Source: Chloroflexota bacterium (lineage in GTDB: Bacteria; Chloroflexota; Anaerolineae; B4-G1). Taken from it: a DNA stretch of 11,151 nucleotides. The stretch covers positions 1-11,151 of the forward strand of contig QMOE01000027.1 in the NCBI GenBank assembly GCA_003648125.1, given 5' to 3'. Positions 1 through 6,101 of the stretch are shown here, piece after piece. Positions within the stretch are counted from its first letter, which is position 1, and each line of letters opens with the position of its first letter. Below the pieces are notes generated by a model, which did no database searches, was not told the DNA's origin, and saw nothing but the letters and a program-made list of their open reading frames with translations. Position numbers and translations under genes: made by a program.

Positions 1-4
1 AAAT

Positions 5-94
5 GGGTGCGTTTCATTTCGGTTAAAAGTAGGCGCGGTTTCCATACCGCGCGCTATGGAAAGCGCGCCTACCCAACTCATTTGAAACACACCC
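5..94 (+). repeat. 90-bp palindromic dispersed repeat, copy A
   Basis: First of three copies of a 90-bp element; the others are at 1894-1983 and 6102-6191, all in the same orientation. It begins GGGTGCGTTTCA and ends TGAAACACACCC, so the ends form a 12-bp imperfect terminal inverted repeat. The centre is a long hairpin (GTAGGCGCGGTTTCCATA, 8-base loop CCGCGCGC, TATGGAAAGCGCGCCTAC) with one mismatch in this copy. No coding capacity. The build resembles a MITE or REP-like element moved by a transposase encoded elsewhere; that mobility is inferred. Confidence 0.9.
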
Positions 95-96
95 GA

Positions 97-253
97 ATTA
101 AATAACTTGCCCGTTTGGGTAATTTTGCGAGCGTTGGTTGAGTAGCGGAGGCACACGCTTTTCGTGCCGGAGCGTATGTTTCGACAGGCTCAACACAAGT
201 CGCTCCTACTCAACCGGCGCTACACTTGTCCAGAAATGGGCAAGTTATTTAAT
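97..253. repeat. Nested palindromic repeat upstream of psuG
   Basis: An outer perfect 16-bp inverted repeat (ATTAAATAACTTGCCC at 97-112, its complement at 238-253) encloses an inner element at 136-215. The inner element has perfect 10-bp ends GGTTGAGTAG and CTACTCAACC and contains the string TTTCGACAGGCTCAA. The inner module recurs at 2077-2191 inside a different outer palindrome. The right outer arm ends 17 bp before the psuG ATG, so any psuG promoter must lie in or overlap this repeat. Non-coding. Confidence 0.8.
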
Positions 254-270
254 CACGGATAAATGACAAA

Positions 271-1122
271 ATGACTACTAAACCAATCGTGGCACTAGAA
301 TCTGCGCTCATCACCCACGGCTTTGCATCCCCGGCCAACCTCGAAATCGCCCGCCGGATGGAAACGGCGGTGCGCGAAGAAGGGGCACTTCCGGTCACCA
401 TCGCCGTGCTGACGGGCGAACCTCGGGTGGGGCTTTCCGACAATGAACTGGCGCGCCTGGCCTCCGACCGGACGGCCCGCAAAGTCAGCCTGCGCGACCT
501 GCCCCTCGTGCTGGCTCAAGGAACTAGCGGTGGCACGACCGTCGCCGCTACGATGCACCTGGCCCATCGCGCCGGCATCCGCATCTTTGCCACCGGCGGC
601 ATCGGCGGCGTCCACCGAGGTCACCCCGAAGACATTTCGGCCGATCTCCCCGCGCTTGGCTCCATCCCCATCATCACCGTCTGCGCGGGAGCCAAAGCCA
701 TCCTCGATCTGCCGCGCACGCTGGAATATCTGGAGACCCACGGTGTGCCGGTGCTCGGCTACAGGACAGACGAGTTCCCCGCCTTCTACAGCCGCCACTC
801 GGGACTGAATGTGGACGCGCGGGTCGAGACGCCGGAGGAGGTGGCACAGATAGCGCGGGCGCGGACGGAATTGGGCCTCTCGACGGCGCTCCTGGTCTGT
901 GTCCCCATCCCAGAGGCAGATGAACTCCCGGCTGCTCAGGCCGAGGCGGCAATCGCCCAGGCAGTGGAGGAGGCGGATGCGGCAGGTATAAGCGGCAAAG
1001 CACTGACGCCGTTCCTGCTAAATCGCATGGTCGAACTGACCGGTGGACAGGCGCGCCGCGCCAACGAGTCGCTGCTGCTCAACAACGCCCGCGTAGCGGC
1101 CCGCATCGCACGGGCTTTGTAG
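271..1122 (+). CDS. psuG: Pseudouridine-5'-phosphate glycosidase
   Basis: Reversibly splits pseudouridine 5'-phosphate into uracil and ribose 5-phosphate, the C-C bond-breaking step of pseudouridine catabolism; cytosolic. The 283-residue product carries the family landmarks VALES near the start, KVSLRDLP, ATGGIGGVHRG, DISADL and VCAGAKAILD. The residues that correspond to E. coli PsuG Glu31, Lys93, Asp149 and the Schiff-base Lys166 are present as Glu10, Lys71, Asp125 and Lys142, so the enzyme should be active. Compared with the E. coli protein it lacks about 20 N-terminal residues before the VALES strand. The ATG at 271 has no clear Shine-Dalgarno. A weak promoter-like pair (TTGTCC 226-231, TTTAAT 248-253) lies in the repeat just upstream. 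The usual partner kinase psuK is not next to it in this window. Confidence 0.93.
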   Translation: MTTKPIVALESALITHGFASPANLEIARRMETAVREEGALPVTIAVLTGEPRVGLSDNELARLASDRTARKVSLRDLPLVLAQGTSGGTTVAATMHLAHRAGIRIFATGGIGGVHRGHPEDISADLPALGSIPIITVCAGAKAILDLPRTLEYLETHGVPVLGYRTDEFPAFYSRHSGLNVDARVETPEEVAQIARARTELGLSTALLVCVPIPEADELPAAQAEAAIAQAVEEADAAGISGKALTPFLLNRMVELTGGQARRANESLLLNNARVAARIARAL

Positions 1123-1271
1123 AGAGTGACTGCCCGTTTGGCAGCCACACAGTCGGGGATATTCTCCAGAAACTGGAACACGGTGACCAGACTCAACCGG
1201 TGACTTTTTCGACCGAGTCTTCCATACCTCGCATGGCCAGCACGATATAGAGCTACGACTCGATCCTGCAA
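1122..1271 (-). pseudogene. Relic of an IS1182-type transposase N-terminus
   Basis: The minus strand between psuG and the next gene reads RLSLVTVFQFLENIPD followed by CVAAKRAVT. This closely matches, from memory, the DUF772 N-terminal segment of IS1182/IS5-type transposases (L-x-LVTVxQFxExxxDRxAA). Only about 50 residues remain. The reading frame then runs antisense into the end of psuG, so the similarity stops at the psuG stop codon. There is no catalytic DDE domain and no inverted repeats were recognised. It is a decayed fragment and should not be called a gene. The family call rests on one short motif. Confidence 0.5.
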
Positions 1272-1315
1272 CGTTTCTGCCCCAATTGCGTATTGAACGC
1301 GGAGGTGAATGTAAA

Positions 1316-1687
1316 ATGAAACTGCTCATCCGTTGGATTATCACCAGCCTGGCACTTTTAGCGGCAGCATGGCTCGTACCAGGCATCCGCGTGGTCGGGA
1401 GCGGCTGGATCGTCTACGCCGTGATGGCCGTCATCCTGGGATTGGTCAACGCCATCGTGCGCCCTATATTAAAGTTTCTGACCTGCCCGCTCATCATCCT
1501 CACGCTGGGACTGTTCGTCCTGGTCGTCAACGGCATTACGCTGTGGCTGGCCTCAGCCATCGCCGTGAGCTGGTTCCACGTTGGCTTTTACGTGGACGGC
1601 TTCTGGGCCGCCTTCTTGGGCGCGCTCATTGTCAGCGTCGTCACCGTCATCCTCTCGGCACTGGTCAGGGAAGACAAAGAAGGGTAA
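1316..1687 (+). CDS. Phage-holin-4_2 superfamily (YvlD-like) membrane protein
   Basis: A 123-residue integral membrane protein with four predicted helices (about residues 3-22, 30-50, 56-82 and 90-117). The signature NAIVRPILKFLTCPLIILTLG is typical of the YvlD/DUF360 group of the phage holin 4_2 superfamily. Despite the family name, chromosomal members are not lysis proteins; in Bacillus yvlD lies in an envelope-stress operon with the PspC-domain gene yvlC. The same pairing occurs here: the next gene, 8 bp downstream, encodes a PspC domain. The ATG at 1316 is chosen because GGAGGTG (1301-1307) precedes it at good spacing; the in-frame TTG at 1286 lies upstream of that site and adds only charged residues. 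The role is inferred from family and pairing. Confidence 0.88.
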   Translation: MKLLIRWIITSLALLAAAWLVPGIRVVGSGWIVYAVMAVILGLVNAIVRPILKFLTCPLIILTLGLFVLVVNGITLWLASAIAVSWFHVGFYVDGFWAAFLGALIVSVVTVILSALVREDKEG

Positions 1688-1695
1688 CCGGCACA

Positions 1696-1881
1696 ATGAA
1701 CAACAACAAACTGCGACGGCAAAACGGGATCGTGGCCGGCGTATGCGGCGGCCTGGGAACATTCTTTGGCATCAGCGCGTTCTGGTTCCGCCTGCTCTTT
1801 GCTATTCTGCTAATACCGGGTGGCTTGCCGGGCGTCGTGCCTTACTTGATTCTCTGGGTTATCATCCCAAAGAAAAGATAG
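1696..1881 (+). CDS. PspC-domain small membrane protein
   Basis: A 61-residue protein that consists of one PspC domain: basic N-terminus (KLRRQNG), the glycine motif AGVCGGLGTFFGIS, then a hydrophobic segment (about residues 30-57) ending in the characteristic LILWVIIPKK. PspC domains occur in phage-shock and envelope-stress proteins. Here it probably works with the YvlD-like protein encoded 8 bp upstream, in one transcript. A weak AAGGG (1680-1684) precedes the ATG and is embedded in the end of the upstream gene, which suggests translational coupling. The gene lies in a different frame from its neighbour and is easily missed because a longer open frame covers it. The long hairpin of repeat copy B begins 36 bp after its stop and could end the transcript. 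Confidence 0.85.
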   Translation: MNNNKLRRQNGIVAGVCGGLGTFFGISAFWFRLLFAILLIPGGLPGVVPYLILWVIIPKKR

Positions 1882-1893
1882 CGTGTTTCAACT

Positions 1894-1983
1894 GGGTGCG
1901 TTCCATTTCGGTTGGAAGTAGGCGCGCTTTCCATACCGCGCGCTATGGAAAGCGCGCCTACTCAACTCGTTTGAAACACACCC
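1894..1983 (+). repeat. 90-bp palindromic dispersed repeat, copy B
   Basis: Second copy of the 90-bp element, starting 12 bp after the PspC stop codon. It has the most perfect centre of the three: a 19-bp arm at 1917-1935, an 8-base loop at 1936-1943 and a fully complementary arm at 1944-1962. It differs from copy A at a handful of positions. Transcribed from the left, the hairpin would be a very stable 3' structure, although no U-tract follows it. Confidence 0.9.
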
Positions 1984-2032
1984 AAATGAGTTAGAGGAGG
2001 CAGGCAGGCCTACGTGCCGCCCTGGTCGCATC

Positions 2033-2245
2033 GGGGGATGCTCCCCATGCGCATCAACTTAAGGCTAGCGACCGCTGGTTGAGTAGCCGAAGGCGTATCG
2101 AAACCCTTGTACTGAGCCTGTCGAAGTGAAGGGAGCGGGTCTCGCCCAAGCCGCCTGGTCTCGATATGCGCCCTTTGGGCGCTACTCGACCAGCGCTTTC
2201 TGCTCGTTCAAACGTTAGGTTGACGCCCATGGGGATGCTCCCTCC
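2033..2245. repeat. Second nested palindromic repeat
   Basis: Outer imperfect arms at 2033-2062 (GGGGATGCTCCCCATG, then GCATCAACTTAA) and 2214-2245 (TTAGGTTGACGCCCATGGGG, then ATGCTCCC) are inverted relative to each other. They enclose an inner element whose ends are GGTTGAGTAG (2077-2086) and CTACTCGACC (2182-2191). The inner element also holds a small GCGCCC-TTT-GGGCGC hairpin (2168-2182). The inner ends match those of the element at 136-215, but the outer arms do not match the arms there. No gene is seen. Confidence 0.75.
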
Positions 2246-2460
2246 TCCCCAACCAAGGTGAAACAAGTTACAGACTAGAAACGGTACTGTAACGGATACG
2301 AAACCCATAATTTGCCCATTTCGAGTATAATGCAATCAGTTGATGAGTTAGAGTTTTACAAGCCATAACAAGCAATTCCCTCCTTTTTCTTGGTTGTGCC
2401 TGGGGACTGGTCATACCCGCCCTGACCCGTTCTCAGGCACACCGCCTTTTATACCCCCTC
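2246..2460. other. Non-coding stretch before recD2 with a bulged hairpin
   Basis: No convincing gene. An isolated TATAAT (2326-2331) lacks a good -35 partner at the right distance. At 2395-2441 there is a two-tier hairpin: TGTGCCTG (2395-2402) pairs with CAGGCACA (2434-2441), and GGTCA (2409-2413) pairs with TGACC (2423-2427) inside it. It ends 20 bp before the -35 box of the presumed recD2 promoter. It may be another dispersed repeat, an operator, or the end of a small transcript; the sequence does not decide. Confidence 0.4.
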
Positions 2461-2489
2461 TTGCATCCTGCCCCCTTTTCTGCTATCAT
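2461..2489 (+). promoter_or_regulatory. Presumed leaderless promoter of recD2
   Basis: TTGCAT (2461-2466), a 17-bp spacer and TATCAT (2484-2489) with an upstream TGC give an extended -10 promoter. Only 7 nt separate the -10 box from the ATG at 2497, so transcription would start at or next to the start codon. No Shine-Dalgarno precedes the ATG, which fits a leaderless mRNA. Confidence 0.6.
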
Positions 2490-2496
2490 TCCCCTG

Positions 2497-4737
2497 ATGT
2501 CCAATCAACTCCAGGGAACAGTCGAGCGCATTACCTACTATAGCGCAGAAACCGGCTACTCTGTCATCCGCCTGAGTGTACCAGGCCGGGCCGACTTGGC
2601 GACCGTCATCGGCAATCTGCCGGAGGTGCAGCCGGGCGAGAGCCTGCGCCTGGAGGGCGTCTGGACGACCCACCCACAGTACGGCCGGCAGTTCAAAGCT
2701 GAGCGGTGCGAGCAGACCCTCCCAGCCACCATCGAGGGTATCAAACGCTATCTGGGTTCGGGGCTGGTCAAGGGAGTGGGGCCTGTCACCGCCGCCCGCA
2801 TCGTCCAGCGCTTTGGCACTGACACGTTGCGCGTGCTCGAAGAGGATCCTCGGCGACTGAGGGAGGCGTTGGGCGTGGGACCAAAGCGGGCCGCCGCCAT
2901 CGCCCAAGCCTGGGAGGAGCAGAAGCAGATCCGCGAGGTGATACTGTTCCTCCAAAGTCACGGCGTCACCACCGGGCTGGCCGTCAAAATCTACAAGGCC
3001 TACGGCGACGACGCGCTGCAAGTGGTGCAGGATGACCCCTACCGAATGGCCCGCGACATCTGGGGAGTGGGTTTCAAGACCGCCGACAAGATCGCTCGCG
3101 ACCTGGGGCTGCCGTCCGATGCGCCCTCTCGCGTGCAGGCTGGCGTGGCTTATGCCTTGAGCCAACTGGCCGGCGAGGGCCACGTCTACGCGCCGGAGCC
3201 TGAACTGGTGAACGAGGCGACCAAGCTGCTGACCGTGCCCTCGGACTTGGTGAGCAATGCCATCGAGAGCCTGGACGCCGAGGAGATGGTACGCCGCGAG
3301 ACGCTGGTCTATCCCACAACCCATGATAGGGGCAGGGTTATCCCGCCCCTGCGCGAGGAGCAGGCCGTCTACTTGACCCCGTTCTACTACGGGGAGATCG
3401 GCGTCACCAATCGCATGCACGGGCTGATCGAAAGCCCCACCACTCGTCTGGCTCCCTTCCGCAGTGTGAATTGGGACGGGCTGCTAGCTCAGGTCAGTCG
3501 AAATTCGGCCATCAAGCTCTCACCTGAGCAACAAAAGGCTGTGCAAGCGGCATTGACCCACAAAGTGACAGTGCTCACCGGCGGCCCCGGTACAGGCAAA
3601 ACTGTTACCGTGCGCACTATCATCGGGGCGTTGGAGGCAATGAGTTGCCGCTACGCCCTCTGCGCCCCCACTGGTCGCGCCGCCAAGCGGCTCGCGGAAG
3701 CCACCGACCATCCAGCCAAGACTGTCCACCGGCTGCTGGAATACTCGCCTCATGAGGGATTCCGCCGCAACGAGGAGCATCCCCTGGACGTGGACTGCCT
3801 CATCGTGGACGAGGCTTCGATGCTCGACCTCTTGCTGACCAACCACCTGCTCAAGGCCGTTGATTCGGCCGCGCACGTGCTCTTCGTCGGGGACGTGGAC
3901 CAGCTCCCCTCTGTCGGCGCGGGCGACGTCCTGCGCGACGTCATCGCATCCAACTGCGCCGCCGTCGTGCAGTTGACCACCATCTTCCGCCAGGCCGCCG
4001 ATAGCGGCATCGTCGTCAATGCCCACCGCATCAATCGGGGACAGTTTCCCATCCTCAACAAGTTTGACGACTTTTACTTTTTCTCTCAAGATGACCCGCC
4101 AGCGGCGGCAGAGTTGCTGGTGGACATCGTGAAACGCCGCATCCCGCGCAAGTTTGGCCTGGATCCGGTGAGTGAGATACAGGTGCTGGCGCCGATGTAC
4201 CGGGGCGCGTGCGGAGTCACCAACCTCAACTTGCGCCTGCAAAAAGCCCTCAACCCCGCCTCTCCACACAAGGCCGAACGGCGGCTGGGCGGACGTGACT
4301 TTCGCGTGGGGGATAAGGTGATGCAGGTGCGCAACAACTATCTCAAGCAAGTCTACAACGGGGACATTGGCTTGGTAGCGGGAATAGATCCGCTGGGGCA
4401 AACGCTGATGGTGACGATAGACGGCCGACCAGTGGTCTACGACTGGGGTGAGGCAGACGAGTTGACACACGCCTTTGCCGTATCGGTGCATAAATCACAA
4501 GGCTCCGAGTACCCCGCCGTCGTGATACCGATGTTGACCCAGCACTATCTAATGCTACAACGGAATTTGCTCTACACGGCCATCACGCGGGCCAAACGGC
4601 TGGTTGTGCTGGTGGGGACGCGGCGGGCGATCGGAATCGGGGTGCGTAACGCGCAAGTGCGGGAGCGGCACAGCGGCTTGAGGGTGCGGCTGGCACAAAA
4701 AAGAACCCAGGTTTTTCGGAAAAAACCCGGGTTCTGA
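2497..4737 (+). CDS. recD2: ATP-dependent RecD-like DNA helicase (RecD2)
   Basis: A 746-residue 5'-3' superfamily-1B DNA helicase that acts in DNA repair and replication-fork maintenance without RecBC. The order of parts fits RecD2: an N-terminal OB-like segment (residues 1-75, with YYSAETGYSVIRL), helix-hairpin-helix region (about 85-200, with GSGLVKGVGP), then the motor. Walker A GGPGTGKT is at 362-369, Walker B IVDEAS at 436-441, GDVDQLPSVG follows, SVHKSQGSEY is at 663-672 and motif VI (LLYTAITRAK) begins at 691. The N-terminal extension separates it from RecBCD RecD. The ATG at 2497 is preferred over an in-frame TTG at 2461, because that TTG falls in the -35 box of the presumed promoter and adds a non-conserved stretch. 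The last 12 or so codons coincide with the terminator of the convergent ribosomal-protein operon. Confidence 0.95.
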   Translation: MSNQLQGTVERITYYSAETGYSVIRLSVPGRADLATVIGNLPEVQPGESLRLEGVWTTHPQYGRQFKAERCEQTLPATIEGIKRYLGSGLVKGVGPVTAARIVQRFGTDTLRVLEEDPRRLREALGVGPKRAAAIAQAWEEQKQIREVILFLQSHGVTTGLAVKIYKAYGDDALQVVQDDPYRMARDIWGVGFKTADKIARDLGLPSDAPSRVQAGVAYALSQLAGEGHVYAPEPELVNEATKLLTVPSDLVSNAIESLDAEEMVRRETLVYPTTHDRGRVIPPLREEQAVYLTPFYYGEIGVTNRMHGLIESPTTRLAPFRSVNWDGLLAQVSRNSAIKLSPEQQKAVQAALTHKVTVLTGGPGTGKTVTVRTIIGALEAMSCRYALCAPTGRAAKRLAEATDHPAKTVHRLLEYSPHEGFRRNEEHPLDVDCLIVDEASMLDLLLTNHLLKAVDSAAHVLFVGDVDQLPSVGAGDVLRDVIASNCAAVVQLTTIFRQAADSGIVVNAHRINRGQFPILNKFDDFYFFSQDDPPAAAELLVDIVKRRIPRKFGLDPVSEIQVLAPMYRGACGVTNLNLRLQKALNPASPHKAERRLGGRDFRVGDKVMQVRNNYLKQVYNGDIGLVAGIDPLGQTLMVTIDGRPVVYDWGEADELTHAFAVSVHKSQGSEYPAVVIPMLTQHYLMLQRNLLYTAITRAKRLVVLVGTRRAIGIGVRNAQVRERHSGLRVRLAQKRTQVFRKKPGF
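4697..4735 (-). terminator. Intrinsic terminator of the infC-rpmI-rplT operon
   Basis: On the minus strand AGAACCC GGG TTTTTT pairs with AAAAA CC T GGGTTCT (4702-4735, loop 4717-4720, one mismatch), followed by a run of six T (plus-strand A 4697-4702). This is a standard intrinsic terminator about 150 nt beyond the rplT stop. It lies wholly inside the 3' end of recD2 on the other strand. In the plus direction the hairpin has no U-tract after it, so it is mainly a minus-strand signal. Confidence 0.8.
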
Positions 4738-4764
4738 CCAATGTCATCAAGGAAACAAATATAT

Positions 4765-4850
4765 CACTGCGAGCGCAGCGAAGCAATCTCCTATCTTCAA
4801 ATGCAAGCAACAGTGGGGATTGCTTGGTCGCTATGCTCCTCGCAATGACA
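4765..4850. repeat. Dispersed inverted repeat of the TTGCGAG...GCAATC type
   Basis: The left arm CACTGCGAGCGCAGCGAAGC plus AATCTCC (4765-4791) and right arm GGGGATTGC (4815-4823) through CTCCTCGCAATGACA (to 4850) are inverted relative to each other, with about 23 bp between them. An outer ATGTCAT (4741-4747) and ATGACAT (4845-4851) extend the symmetry. This resembles the TCATTGCGAGGAGC...GAAGCAATC repeats seen in many bacterial genomes. It fills the gap between the convergent recD2 and rplT genes. No gene is seen in 4738-4885. Confidence 0.7.
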
Positions 4851-4885
4851 TCGAGTTTCTGACAACTTTGTAGACCTTGTTGGAT

Positions 4886-5236
4886 TTACGCCGCGCCCCT
4901 CGCTACCTCGGCCAACTGAGCAAACGTAGTGGCATCCCGCACGGCAATGTCCGCCAGGACCTTGCGGTCCAACTCCACCCCGGCCTGCTTCAACCCGTAG
5001 ATAAAGCGATTGTACGAAATTCCGTTCTGCCGCGCCGCCGCATTGATGCGCGTGATCCATAGCCGTCGCAAGCCACGCCGCCGATTCCGGCGATCACGAT
5101 AAGAGTACCACTGAGCCTTCATCCAGGCCTCGTTGGCCCGACGGAAGAGACGACGGCGCGTCCCCCAGTACCCTTTAGTCTGGCGCAGAATCTTCTTATG
5201 GCGATACCGTGTCCTGGTTCCCCCTTTAACTCTCAC
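4886..5236 (-). CDS. rplT: 50S ribosomal protein L20
   Basis: A 116-residue, strongly basic protein of the usual L20 length. It contains family features [16 protein letters not shown] at the N-terminus, [31 protein letters not shown] and [10 protein letters not shown]20 binds 23S rRNA early in large-subunit assembly and in several bacteria represses its own operon. The start is GTG (5234-5236), four bases after the rpmI stop, with a purine-rich GAAGGGGA upstream. It is the last gene of the infC-rpmI-rplT unit; the operon terminator lies about 150 nt further on. Confidence 0.97.
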   Translation of the reverse strand: MRVKGGTRTRYRHKKILRQTKGYWGTRRRLFRRANEAWMKAQWYSYRDRRNRRRGLRRLWITRINAAARQNGISYNRFIYGLKQAGVELDRKVLADIAVRDATTFAQLAEVARGAA

Positions 5237-5240
5237 AGTA

Positions 5241-5462
5241 CTATTTCCCCTTCTCTCTCAGATATGGCGCCAGGCGATTCACGCGCGCCTGCACGCCTTT
5301 CGATTCTACCAAAATCATTTCGTCAAAGAGACGCTTGGCGCGTTTGCTCTTCTTGCGGCGCAGGTGCGACTTGCCCTGCTTGGTACGAACTAACTTTCCT
5401 TTTCCGCCTTTCGTGCGGCGAAAGCGCTTGGACGTTGATTTATGTGTCTTGATCTTTGGCAT
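5241..5462 (-). CDS. rpmI: 50S ribosomal protein L35
   Basis: A 73-residue basic protein beginning [20 protein letters not shown], the L35 N-terminal signature, followed by [13 protein letters not shown]. Most L35 proteins have about 65 residues, so this one is slightly long at its C-terminus ([13 protein letters not shown]). It starts at an ATG 4 nt after the infC stop and ends 4 nt before the rplT start, a spacing that implies translational coupling along the operon. It is a structural part of the large ribosomal subunit. Confidence 0.96.
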   Translation of the reverse strand: MPKIKTHKSTSKRFRRTKGGKGKLVRTKQGKSHLRRKKSKRAKRLFDEMILVESKGVQARVNRLAPYLREKGK

Positions 5463-5466
5463 TCTC

Positions 5467-6021
5467 TTACCCCTTGGCGTCCTTTTTTCCCGGCGCCAGA
5501 ACCATCAGCATCGTGCGTCCTTCCCGGTTTGGTTTTTGTTCGATCACCGATATATCGGACAGTTCTTTGGCAATCCCCATCAGTTGCTCGATAGCGATTT
5601 CTGGATAGGTGACCTCACGTCCCCGGAAACGAATGCGCACCTTTACCTTTATCCCCTCCTCCAGCCAGCCCCGCGCATCACGAACCTTGAAGGATCGGTG
5701 ATGGTCGGTCGTCTTGGGACGCAGGCGAATCTCTTTGACTTCGATCTTTTTTTGTGCCTTGCGCGACTCTCGATCCCGCTTTGCTTGCTGGTACAGAAAC
5801 TTGCCGTAATCCATCACCCGGGCAACAGGAGGGTCTGCCGTTGGTGACACTTCCACCAAATCCAATTCAGCTTCGTGGGCCATGGTCAGAGCATCAGATA
5901 GCGACACGACTCCTACGTGATTGTCATCCGCATCAATGAGCCGCACATGAGAAGCCCGAATCTGGTGGTTAATGTGATACTTGGCTCGCTTGTCAACACT
6001 ATATTTTCTTTTTCTCTTGAT
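5467..6021 (-). CDS. infC: Translation initiation factor IF-3, apparent AUC start
   Basis: IF-3 binds the 30S subunit, keeps it free of 50S and proofreads start codon and initiator tRNA. The 184-residue product shows the N-domain motif INHQIRASHVRLID (residues 17-30), the linker KAQKKIEVKEIRLRP and the C-domain with SFKVRDARGWLEEGIKVKV and RIRFRGRE. The first ATG/GTG/TTG is the GTG at 5944-5946, which would cut the protein in the conserved INxxIRAxxVRLID motif. In the same frame upstream there is a stop (TAG, 6028-6030). The only start-like codon well placed after a Shine-Dalgarno is ATC at 6019-6021, 8 nt after GGAGGT (6030-6035). AUU or AUC starts in infC are known elsewhere (AUU in E. coli) and make IF-3 limit its own synthesis. 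The start is inferred from frame and Shine-Dalgarno. Confidence 0.93.
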   Translation of the reverse strand: MKRKRKYSVDKRAKYHINHQIRASHVRLIDADDNHVGVVSLSDALTMAHEAELDLVEVSPTADPPVARVMDYGKFLYQQAKRDRESRKAQKKIEVKEIRLRPKTTDHHRSFKVRDARGWLEEGIKVKVRIRFRGREVTYPEIAIEQLMGIAKELSDISVIEQKPNREGRTMLMVLAPGKKDAKG

Positions 6022-6029
6022 TTCGGCCT

Positions 6030-6035
6030 ACCTCC
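6030..6035 (-). promoter_or_regulatory. Shine-Dalgarno that fixes the AUC start of infC
   Basis: GGAGGT on the minus strand lies 8 nt before ATC (6019-6021). Its last base is the T of an in-frame TAG, so translation cannot enter from further upstream. A short ACCT (about 6041-6044) could pair with AGGT in the same leader and partly hide this site; that pairing is weak and speculative. Confidence 0.7.
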
Positions 6036-6065
6036 ATACTAGGTGAGACAATGAGAACAACAGAG

Positions 6066-6094
6066 ATGATAACACAATTACAAGAAGGTGTCAA
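6066..6094 (-). promoter_or_regulatory. Strong sigma-70-type promoter of infC-rpmI-rplT
   Basis: On the minus strand TTGACA (6089-6094), 17-bp spacer, TATCAT (6066-6071) with a TGT before the -10 box. This gives a leader of about 38 nt before the AUC start. The -35 box overlaps the 9-bp direct repeat that flanks repeat copy C, so the repeat ends directly upstream of the promoter core. Confidence 0.82.
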
Positions 6095-6101
6095 ATCATC
6101 T

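Noticed and set aside
1200..1285. Possible tRNA or small RNA gene before the YvlD-like gene
   Set aside because: No cloverleaf or terminator could be drawn, and the stretch is better explained by the transposase relic on the minus strand.
1333..1881. 182-codon open frame running through the YvlD-like gene into the PspC domain
   Set aside because: Only the last 61 codons look like protein (PspC); the first part is an out-of-frame reading of the YvlD-like gene.
1..2245. CRISPR array formed by the repeated palindromes
   Set aside because: The copies are 90 bp long, kilobases apart and not separated by regular spacers; no cas genes are present.
2449..3420. Long minus-strand open frame (323 codons) opposite recD2
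   Set aside because: It is the antisense shadow of the recD2 coding region; the composition is low in recognisable motifs and the plus-strand frame encodes conserved helicase domains.
3520..4491. Second 323-codon minus-strand open frame opposite recD2
   Set aside because: Also an antisense shadow; it covers the helicase Walker A and B motifs of the real gene and has no Shine-Dalgarno or family motif.
5944..5946. GTG as the start of infC
   Set aside because: It would cut the conserved INxxIRAxxVRLID motif and has no Shine-Dalgarno before it, whereas ATC at 6019-6021 has GGAGGT at 8 nt.
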